Origin: an uncultured Eubacteriales bacterium
Lineage (GTDB): Bacteria > Bacillota > Clostridia > Oscillospirales > Oscillospiraceae
Direction of reading: 5' to 3'
Assembly: GCA_900550615.1 (NCBI GenBank)
Contig: URSX01000008.1
Location: forward strand, 1 to 34,219
Length of the DNA stretch: 34,219 nt
Shown here: piece after piece, positions 27,866 through 34,219 of the stretch
Position numbering within the stretch: the first letter of the stretch is position 1
Layout: each line of letters opens with the position of its first letter
Program-made: the position numbers and the translations under genes
The notes under the pieces: model-generated
The model's database searches: none
Told to the model about the DNA's origin: nothing
What the model saw: only the letters and a program-made list of their open reading frames with translations

Positions 27866-27883
27866 GGTTTTTCACCGGGATAG

Positions 27884-30325
27884 TTACTTACCCCGCAGCT
27901 CCGCGCCCAGGTTCTTCACCAGCTTCTTTACGGCGGAAGCGGCGCAGGCCTCGATCTCGGCAGAGGTGAGGGTCTTTTCCGCAGAGCCGATGGTCAGGCG
28001 GATGGTCACGGACTTCTTACCCTCCGGGATCTGCTTGCCGTGGTACTCATCCACAAAGGCGGCACCGTGGAGAAGCTCGTTGTGGATGCCGGAGAGAATC
28101 TTCTGCATGTCCGCCCACTGGGTCTCCGCGTCGAACAGCAGGGAGATGTCGTAGTCCGTCATGGGGAACTCGGCCAGATGGGTGAAGGAGTTGGTGCGGG
28201 AGCGGAAGGGCACCAGGGAAACCACGTCCAGCTCAAAGAGCATCACGCTGAGGTTCTTGATGCCGCAGGCCATGGAGGCTTTCTTATTCAGCAGGGCCAG
28301 GTTGCCGATGCGCTTTTCACCCAGACAGATGTTCAGCCACACCACATCGTCGGCCCACAGGGGCTTTTCCTCCTGCCGGAAGGTGAAGCCCTCCATGTGG
28401 GTGTACCGGGGCATCATCTCAATAACGCCCTTGGCCCGGCGGAAGAGGTCGGTGACATTTTTGCTGTCGCCGGCAAAGGCACCGGCGATGTTCTTGCGCT
28501 GGGAGGGAAGCTTTTCCCGGCTGTCATAGGGGGCGGTATAGTCTGCGTCCCGGAACACCTGGGCGCACTCGAAGATAGAGAACTCCGTGAAGAACCGCTC
28601 GTTTTTCACCACTGCCTTGCACAGGTTGGGCAGCAGCGAGGAGCGGATGAGGCTCTCGTCGGGAGAGGGGGGCGTGGAGAGGGCCAGGATGCCGGTGGTA
28701 TCCTGCAGGATGGCGCTTACATACTGGTCGGTCATCCAGGGATAGGTGAAGATCTCCTGCATCCCGCAGCGGATGGCCAGATACTCCTTGATACGCCGCT
28801 CCAGGTCCTTATCCAGCTGGTTGATGGCCCCGTCAAAGGAGGTGGTGATGGGGGCGGCCCGGAAGTTCTCGTACCCGTACATCCGGGCTACCTCCTCCAT
28901 AATGTCCGCCTTGATGGACACATCGCCGGTGGAGCGCCAGGTAGGCACCACGATATGCAGGTTGTCGCCGTCGAAGTTCAGGTCGTAGCCCAGCTCGCCC
29001 ATCTTTTTGGCGATGTCCTCGTTGGGGATGCGCTTGCCCAGTCGGCGCTCCAGCCAGTTCAGGGACACGTCGATCTCCGCCCGCTGGAGCTTGTTGGGAT
29101 AGCAGTCCACAAAGCCCGTGACCTTCATCTCGGGGTACAGCTCCGCAAACAGGGCCATGGACAGATCCAGCGCCTGGTCGCAGCGCTCGGGATCGATGGC
29201 CTTTTCGTACCGGGCGGAGGCCTCGGTGCGGTTGTCATAGCGCAGGGCTGTGCGGCGGATGCCCGCGGCCTGGAAGTTGGCCACCTCCAAAATCACCTTG
29301 TTAGTGCCGGGGAGGATGGAATCCTTGGCGCCGCCCATAACGCCTGCCAGGCCTACCACCCCGGCATCATCGGCAATGACCAGGTCGTCACTGGACAGGG
29401 GCAGGTCCTTGCCGTTAAGCAGCCGGAGCTTTTCCCCTTCATCGGCCCGGCGGACGATGATGTGGCCGGCGATATGGTCGGAGTCATAGGCGTGGGAGGG
29501 CTGCCCCGTGGCCAGCATCACATAGTTGGTAATATCTACCAAGGCGTTGATGGGCCGCATACCCACCTTCCAAATGCGATTTTGCATCCAGTAGGGGGCG
29601 GGCTTCACGCTCAGACCCTCAATTTGCGTGCCGGTCATCCGGGGGCAGCGGTCGCTGTCCTCCACGGTGATGGTGAGGCCCGCGGTGTTTTCAACATTCC
29701 GGTCAAAATGGGGCAGGGGATTCATGGGCAGGTCGTAGAGGGCTGCGATTTCCCTTGCGATGCCGTAGTGGCCCCAGAGGTCCGGGCGGTTGGTCATGGA
29801 TTTGTTGTCGATCTCCAGAATGATGTCGTGGAGATCCAGGGCATCGGCCAAGGGCGTCCCGGCGGGGGCATCGAAGTCGGAGAGATCCAGGATGGTGGCC
29901 TCCTCCGTGAAGGGGAAGAGGTCAAACAGGCCAATCTCGCTGCTGGCGCATATCATGCCGTAGCTCTCCACGCCCCGGAGCTTGGCGGCCTTGATCTCCA
30001 CCGGCTCACCCTCGCCGTGCCAGCGGCAGTGGGCGCCGGGCAGGGCCACGGCCACCTTCATGCCGTCACGGAGATTGATGCCGCCGCACACGATGTCCTT
30101 CACTTCGCCGCCGATGTCCGTTTTGCACACACGGAGCTTGTCGGCGTTGGGGTGCTGCTGCACCTGCTGCACTACGCCTACTACCATGTTATGGAAGCTT
30201 TCAGACAGATCCGTGGCGTCCTCCACCTCCACGGTGGACATGGTCAGGTCGTAGGAAAGACGCTTGAGGTCCATATCGTCAGGGAGCTTTACATAGTCCT
30301 TGACCCAGTTCAGAGAAACTTTCAT
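27884..30325 (-). CDS. pheT: Phenylalanyl-tRNA synthetase beta subunit
   Basis: An 813-residue subunit with an N-terminal OB-type tRNA-binding domain (VVGVVQQVQQHPNADKLRVC at about 48-67), central B3/B4 editing region (DKSMTNRPDLWGHYGIARE), B5 and catalytic-like core, and a C-terminal ferredoxin-fold anticodon-binding domain (FPMTDYDISLLFDAETQW). It forms an alpha2-beta2 enzyme with PheS, 19 bases upstream. Controlled by the T-box at 31427-31680. Confidence 0.98.
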   Translation of the reverse strand: MKVSLNWVKDYVKLPDDMDLKRLSYDLTMSTVEVEDATDLSESFHNMVVGVVQQVQQHPNADKLRVCKTDIGGEVKDIVCGGINLRDGMKVAVALPGAHCRWHGEGEPVEIKAAKLRGVESYGMICASSEIGLFDLFPFTEEATILDLSDFDAPAGTPLADALDLHDIILEIDNKSMTNRPDLWGHYGIAREIAALYDLPMNPLPHFDRNVENTAGLTITVEDSDRCPRMTGTQIEGLSVKPAPYWMQNRIWKVGMRPINALVDITNYVMLATGQPSHAYDSDHIAGHIIVRRADEGEKLRLLNGKDLPLSSDDLVIADDAGVVGLAGVMGGAKDSILPGTNKVILEVANFQAAGIRRTALRYDNRTEASARYEKAIDPERCDQALDLSMALFAELYPEMKVTGFVDCYPNKLQRAEIDVSLNWLERRLGKRIPNEDIAKKMGELGYDLNFDGDNLHIVVPTWRSTGDVSIKADIMEEVARMYGYENFRAAPITTSFDGAINQLDKDLERRIKEYLAIRCGMQEIFTYPWMTDQYVSAILQDTTGILALSTPPSPDESLIRSSLLPNLCKAVVKNERFFTEFSIFECAQVFRDADYTAPYDSREKLPSQRKNIAGAFAGDSKNVTDLFRRAKGVIEMMPRYTHMEGFTFRQEEKPLWADDVVWLNICLGEKRIGNLALLNKKASMACGIKNLSVMLFELDVVSLVPFRSRTNSFTHLAEFPMTDYDISLLFDAETQWADMQKILSGIHNELLHGAAFVDEYHGKQIPEGKKSVTIRLTIGSAEKTLTSAEIEACAASAVKKLVKNLGAELRGK

Positions 30326-30344
30326 TGTGTAAAACCCTCCTTTA

Positions 30345-31382
30345 TCAGTGGAACTGCTTCAAAAACCGCAGGTCGGCGCTGTGGAACAGGCGCACATCGT
30401 CCACGCCGTAGCGCATCATCACCAGGCGGTCCAGGCCGATGTTTACATAGAAGCCGGTGTACTCGTCCGGATCCAGCCCCGCCGCCCGGAGAACATTGGG
30501 GTGGGGGGTACCGCCGGGCATGATCTCGATCCAGCCCACCTGCTTGCAAACCGAGCAGCCCTTGCCGCCGCAGACCAGGCAGCCCATGTCGATTTCAAAG
30601 CCCGGCTCCACAAAGGGGAAGAAGCCTGCGCGCATCCGCACCGGCACCTCCCGGCCAAAGACCTTGGAGAGAATGCTCTGGATCATCACCTTGCCGGAGG
30701 CGAAGGTGAAATCCTTGTCCACGATCAGCGCCTCATACTGGAAGAAGGCGCGCTCGTGGCGGGCATCGGTGGTCTCGTTGCGGTACACCCGGCCGGGGTA
30801 CACAAAGCGGTAGGGGGGCTTGTGGGTCTGCATATAGCGTACGGAGCCGCCGGTGAGGTGGGGCCGCAGGCAGAGCTTATCCCAGCACTCGCCCTTGTCG
30901 TGGCCCGAGAGCCAGTAGGTGTCCATGCTCTCCCGGGCGGGATGGTTGGGGGGGAAGTTCAGATTATCGAAGCCGTAGAGCTCACTGGTGATGTCGTCCT
31001 CCTCGTAAATCTCAAAGCCCATGGAGCGGAAGGCGTCGTTCAGGTCGTAGCACATCTGGGTGATGGGGTGCAGGCCGCCGGCAGGAGGCAGGTAGCCGGG
31101 CACGGAGATGTCGAAGTCGGCGTCGATCTGGGAGGCCTTCAGCTTCAGGTCGTTTCGGTGCTGCTCAATGAGCTCGGTCAGCTGGGCCTTGGCCTGGTTC
31201 ACGGCCTTGCCCATCTCCGGGCGCAGGGCCACATCCAGCTTGGGCACCTCCTTCAGCAGCGCCGTCAGGTCGCCCTGCTTGCCCAAAATGGCGGCCTTGA
31301 TGTCCTGCAATTCCGTCTCGTTCTTGGCCGACAGAATTTTTTCCCTGCCCTCCTGGAGCAGTTCATTCAGCTTTTCCTTCAT
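30345..31382 (-). CDS. pheS: Phenylalanyl-tRNA synthetase alpha subunit
   Basis: A 345-residue class II catalytic subunit. Motif 2 reads YRNETTDARHERAFFQYE and motif 3 GLDRLVMMRYGVDDVR; the N-terminal coiled coil binds tRNA. Start uncertain between ATG 31382 and TTG 31388; AAGGAGG precedes both. First gene after the T-box. Confidence 0.97.
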   Translation of the reverse strand: MKEKLNELLQEGREKILSAKNETELQDIKAAILGKQGDLTALLKEVPKLDVALRPEMGKAVNQAKAQLTELIEQHRNDLKLKASQIDADFDISVPGYLPPAGGLHPITQMCYDLNDAFRSMGFEIYEEDDITSELYGFDNLNFPPNHPARESMDTYWLSGHDKGECWDKLCLRPHLTGGSVRYMQTHKPPYRFVYPGRVYRNETTDARHERAFFQYEALIVDKDFTFASGKVMIQSILSKVFGREVPVRMRAGFFPFVEPGFEIDMGCLVCGGKGCSVCKQVGWIEIMPGGTPHPNVLRAAGLDPDEYTGFYVNIGLDRLVMMRYGVDDVRLFHSADLRFLKQFH

Positions 31383-31426
31383 CAGCAATGATTCCTCCTT
31401 ACAAAAAATCAGTTTTGTTCGGGGAT

Positions 31427-31680
31427 AAAAAAAGACCTTTCCTCCCCAAAACTAAGGGACGAAAGGCATACAGCGTTCCGTGGTACCACCCAAATTCGCA
31501 GGAAAGATCCATGCGCACTCGTTTCCCCATAACGGAGGCTGACCCGGCCGCGCATTTCCTCGCGGCAGCTCCCGGGCGAACACCGCATCGGGCCACGGGC
31601 CAGCTTGCAGCCGGTGACTGACCCTCTCTTGGAAGCCGATGTGTGCGGATTTTCCCGTTCCACGCTTTTTACACATGCAT
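31427..31680 (-). promoter_or_regulatory. T-box riboswitch controlling pheST
   Basis: Read on the minus strand: the stem I distal bulge (CCAAGAGAGGG), a likely specifier TTC (31580-31578, Phe) in GGTGTTCGCC, the T-box core GGTGGTACCACGGAA (31490-31476), and a terminator (CCTTTCGTCCC / GGGGAGGAAAGG, 31466-31436) followed by a T7 run. Uncharged tRNA-Phe should stabilise the antiterminator and turn pheST on. Confidence 0.92.
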
Positions 31681-31687
31681 ATGTACC

Positions 31688-31716
31688 TTTATACCACATT
31701 TCTTCCCGCATTTCAA
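31688..31716 (-). promoter_or_regulatory. Sigma-A promoter of the pheST T-box transcript
   Basis: On the minus strand TTGAAA (31716-31711), a 17-base spacer and TATAAA (31693-31688). Confidence 0.8.
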
Positions 31717-31810
31717 GGGAAAAATTTCGCCATGAAAGCGAAAAAATATCGCTCCCGGGGCAAAATCGTGCTATACTATTGCAGAGAAAAACAGAGAGGA
31801 GGCACATATC

Positions 31811-32662
31811 ATGCAGACCATTACGGGCTCCCGTGTGCGGGGGATTCTGCCCCGGAGGGACCCGGCGGGGCACAAGGGGAATTTCGGAAAGGTCCTGTGC
31901 GTCTGCGGCAGCGTGGGCTATACCGGTGCGCCGATTTTTGCCAGCCGCGCGGCGGTGCGCACCGGGGCGGGATTGGTGTTTCTGGCGGTGCCGAAATCCG
32001 TCTGGCCTGTGGCGGCGGTGAAGAGCGACGAGGCCATGCCCTTCCCCCTGCCGGAGACGGCGGACGGAAAGCTCTCTCTCCTGGCGGAGGAGTCTATCCG
32101 GCAGCGTGCGTCGGACTGCGACGCGGTGCTCATAGGCTGCGGCTTGGGCCGGGACTGGCAGACGGATACCCTGGTGCGGAATCTGCTCTCCATAGAAAAG
32201 CCCCTGGTGCTGGATGCCGACGGCCTGAACGCCCTGGGCCAAAGCGTGGAGCTGCTGCAAAAGCGGACCGCGCCCACGGTACTAACGCCCCACGAGGGGG
32301 AGTTTCTTCGCCTGGGCGGCGACCTTTCCTGCGGACGGGAAGCGGCAGCGGCGGCATTTTCTCAAAATTACGGCGTATACTTGGTCTTGAAAGGACACCA
32401 TACTCTGGTGGCGGCGCCGGACGGATGCATGGCCGTGAATGGCACCGGCAACAGCGGCATGGCTAAGGGCGGCAGCGGCGATGTGCTGGCGGGGATGCTC
32501 CTGTCTCTGCTGGGTCAGGGCTGTGAAGCCTATGATGCCTGCTGCGCGGCGGTGTGGCTCCATGGCCGGGCCGGAGATCTGGCCGCCGCCGACAAAGGCG
32601 AGCGGGGCATGACCCCTACGGATCTTTTAGAGCAGATACCCTATGCCATGAAAAACCTATAA
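31811..32662 (+). CDS. nnrD: ADP-dependent NAD(P)H-hydrate dehydratase
   Basis: A 283-residue ribokinase-fold enzyme that repairs hydrated NAD(P)H. Family motifs are GHKGNFGKVLCVCGSVGYTG, LVLDADGLNAL, LTPHEGEFLRL and the nucleotide/phosphate motif NGTGNSGMAKGGSGDVLAG. The usual fused epimerase domain (NnrE) is absent; NnrD stands alone. GGAGG ribosome site; TATACT -10 at 31772-31777, divergent from pheST. Confidence 0.95.
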   Translation: MQTITGSRVRGILPRRDPAGHKGNFGKVLCVCGSVGYTGAPIFASRAAVRTGAGLVFLAVPKSVWPVAAVKSDEAMPFPLPETADGKLSLLAEESIRQRASDCDAVLIGCGLGRDWQTDTLVRNLLSIEKPLVLDADGLNALGQSVELLQKRTAPTVLTPHEGEFLRLGGDLSCGREAAAAAFSQNYGVYLVLKGHHTLVAAPDGCMAVNGTGNSGMAKGGSGDVLAGMLLSLLGQGCEAYDACCAAVWLHGRAGDLAAADKGERGMTPTDLLEQIPYAMKNL

Positions 32663-32677
32663 ATAAATATAGAAAAA

Positions 32678-32773
32678 TGTCATTCCGAGGAAGCGAAGCG
32701 ACCGTGGGAATCCGTAATCCCCAAAAGGGGAGACCCATCAAAGACTGCACGCTGGCTTCGCAATGACGATATT
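32678..32773 (+). repeat. MITE-like palindromic intergenic repeat
   Basis: Starts ATGTCATTCCGAGGAAGCGA and ends GGCTTCGCAATGAC. The ends are imperfect inverted repeats (GTCATTCCGAGGAAGC against GTCATTGCGAAGC), with AATCCCC-aaaa-GGGGA inside. Such GTCATTnCGAGG elements are widespread noncoding repeats in many bacterial genomes. One copy seen in this window. Confidence 0.75.
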
Positions 32774-32817
32774 TTGGGATACGGAGAGCCTTTCAATTCA
32801 GTTGGGAGGTCAATACT

Positions 32818-33405
32818 GTGAAAAAATGTATTTTGCTGCTTTTTCCCCTGTGCCTGCTGCTATCCGGCTGCGGCGCATCCAAGCGGGAGGCAGTGCAGGC
32901 TTATTACAAAAGCATCCAAACAGCCCGGATGCAGGCGCAGGTGGTGGTGCACCTGTCGTCGGATGACAGGAGCTTTACCGTGGCGGGCACCTATGACCGG
33001 GCCAAGGGCGCTACCACCACTATTGTGGAGCCGGAGGCCCTGCAGGGACTCAGCGCCTCGGTGACGGCAGAGGAGATGCAGCTGCTCTATGACGGCAGCG
33101 TCTGGCCGGCAGGGGACGGCAGCGGCCTGTCGGCGGCCAATTGCCTGCCGCTGCTCCTGTATGCGGCGGGGGAGGGCTTCGTGACCCGGGAGGGCACGGA
33201 TCGCATGGATGGCCAGTCGTATATCTTTCTGGCCACGGATGCCTCGGTGAAGGGCGGGGAGAAATTCTCCTGCACCCTGTGGGTGCAGCCGGAGACCTTT
33301 GCCCCCTACGCTGCCGAGTTGAGCCGGGACGGCCAGGTGCTGCTGACCGTGACCTTTACACAGTTCACCTGCCAGACGGGAGAAAATACAAACGAGAATG
33401 CATGA
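32818..33405 (+). CDS. Predicted lipoprotein
   Basis: A 195-residue protein with lipoprotein signal MKKCILLLFPLCLLLSGCG (lipobox LSGC, modified Cys at 18). The rest resembles the beta-rich LolA/LppX-like lipid- or substrate-carrier fold in pattern only (AYYKSIQTARMQAQVVVHLS... VTFTQFT). GTG start with GGAGGT 7 bases upstream. Position before alr suggests co-transcription; function unknown. Confidence 0.85.
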   Translation: MKKCILLLFPLCLLLSGCGASKREAVQAYYKSIQTARMQAQVVVHLSSDDRSFTVAGTYDRAKGATTTIVEPEALQGLSASVTAEEMQLLYDGSVWPAGDGSGLSAANCLPLLLYAAGEGFVTREGTDRMDGQSYIFLATDASVKGGEKFSCTLWVQPETFAPYAAELSRDGQVLLTVTFTQFTCQTGENTNENA

Positions 33406-33420
33406 AAGAGGCGGAATTGT

Positions 33421-34219
33421 ATGGAATCTACATTGCGGAGAACCTGGGCGGTCATCGATCTGGACGCCCTGCGGGAAAACTATGAAAAGCTGCGCCGGCA
33501 CATCGGACCGGATGTGAAATTCCTGGGCGTGGTGAAGGCGGACGCTTACGGCCACGGGGCCATTCAGGTGTCCCGGGTGCTGCAGGAGAGCGGCGCGGAT
33601 TATCTGGCGGTGAGCAGCGCGGACGAGGCCATGGAGCTGCGCCGGGGAGGCATCACCATGCCCATCCTGATCCTGGGACACACCCCCAAGGAGCAGGTGG
33701 AAAAGCTGATAGAAAATAACATCACCCAGGCCGTTACCTGCAAGGCCAAGGCTCTGGAGTACAGTGCCGAGGCCCTGCGCTGCGGCGGCACGCTGAAAAT
33801 ACATATCAAGGTGGACACCGGCATGTCCCGCCTGGGTTACCTGGTCAGCGGCGATCATTTTGATGGCGGCGTGGAGGGCATTTGTGAGGCCTGCCGCCTG
33901 CCGGGGCTGGAGGCGGAGGGGATTTTCACCCACTTCGCCGTGTCCGACGAGCCGGAAAACCCGGACAGCCGCGCCTATACGGAGGAGCAGTTTGCCCTGT
34001 TTACAGCGGTCATCCAGAAGGCGGAGCAGAAGCTGGGCCGGAAATTCTCCCTGCGTCACTGCGCCAACACCGGGGCCGTGGCCTACTGGCCGGAGATGAA
34101 GCTTGACATGGTGCGCCCGGGTCTGCTGCTCTACGGCTATGGAGACGGCGCCCAAAAGCTGGGCCTGCGCCCGGTGATGCGCCTGATGACCAGCGTCAGC
34201 ACCATCAAGGTCTATGAGC
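33421..34219 (+). CDS. alr: Alanine racemase (3' cut by window)
   Basis: Makes D-alanine for peptidoglycan. The first 266 residues are visible: WAVIDLDALRENYEKL, the PLP lysine in VVKADAYGHGA (about residue 39), HIKVDTGMSRLGY, and HCANTGAV then MVRPGLLLYGY. Start ATG 33421 with GAGGCGG upstream, 15 bases after the lipoprotein stop. The catalytic tyrosine region lies beyond the window. Confidence 0.96.
   Translation, partial: MESTLRRTWAVIDLDALRENYEKLRRHIGPDVKFLGVVKADAYGHGAIQVSRVLQESGADYLAVSSADEAMELRRGGITMPILILGHTPKEQVEKLIENNITQAVTCKAKALEYSAEALRCGGTLKIHIKVDTGMSRLGYLVSGDHFDGGVEGICEACRLPGLEAEGIFTHFAVSDEPENPDSRAYTEEQFALFTAVIQKAEQKLGRKFSLRHCANTGAVAYWPEMKLDMVRPGLLLYGYGDGAQKLGLRPVMRLMTSVSTIKVYE

Noticed and set aside
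28040..30523. Very long plus-strand ORF (827 codons) opposite pheT and pheS
   Set aside because: Antisense shadow of pheT; no ribosome site, biased composition, and pheT has clear domains.
31409..32260. Minus-strand ORF (283 codons) across the T-box and nnrD
   Set aside because: Overlaps the T-box leader and lies antisense to nnrD; composition is random-like.

Overview
The window is a host chromosome segment of a high-GC, anaerobic, spore-lineage Firmicute, most likely a gut Oscillospiraceae-type Clostridium. Signs of this are a type III glutamine synthetase, a SpoIIM-like protein, IreB, the GGGtGRT/IscU-like pair, EFR1-type ferredoxin, a T-box on pheST, and strong AAGGAGG ribosome sites. 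A lower-GC integrated element of about 9.6 kb (10858-20490) interrupts it.

Host left arm (1-10842): a cut-off ABC permease joined abruptly to the 3' end of azlD. Then a minus-strand cluster gltX > spoIIM-like > glnA (GSIII) > azlC > azlD. Then plus-strand trpS, an Fe-S scaffold-like gene with its GGGtGRT partner, a convergent flavin reductase, and a coupled peptide deformylase/EFR1 ferredoxin pair.

Integrated element (10858-20490): a filamentous-phage-like (inovirus-like) prophage. It carries a Zot/pI ATPase, two tandem paralogous major-coat candidates, a run of tiny single-span membrane proteins, a secreted 734-residue adsorption-protein candidate, a small ssDNA-binding-protein candidate and an IS30-family transposase. 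Its replication module looks like that of CRESS-DNA viruses: a Rep with HUH, YxxK and superfamily 3 helicase motifs, preceded by a stem-loop whose loop carries CAGTATTAC, which fits the NANTATTAC nonanucleotide of circo/geminivirus origins. It also carries a complete tRNA gene with encoded CCA, a SprT-like zinc protease, and six near-identical, same-orientation 20-bp sites (TTTGAAAGTGTAGATTCAAA type). Three of these lie directly at the ribosome-binding site of minus-strand genes. The ends are imperfect IS30-type inverted repeats flanked by a 15-bp direct repeat, so the transposase probably serves as the integrase of the whole phage.

Host right arm (20506-34219): ylxM-ffh-rpsP-khpA, whose promoter abuts the prophage end. 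Then a broken histidine-kinase remnant, a PspC-domain protein, a cysteine-desulfurase-family enzyme, an NCS2 purine/uracil permease, a small conserved-looking hypothetical, ireB, pheS-pheT behind a T-box leader, nnrD, a lipoprotein, and the start of alr. A 94-bp intergenic repeat occurs twice (after ffh and after pheT), and a MITE-like repeat follows nnrD.

All functional calls come from reading motifs and gene order; no database search was run.
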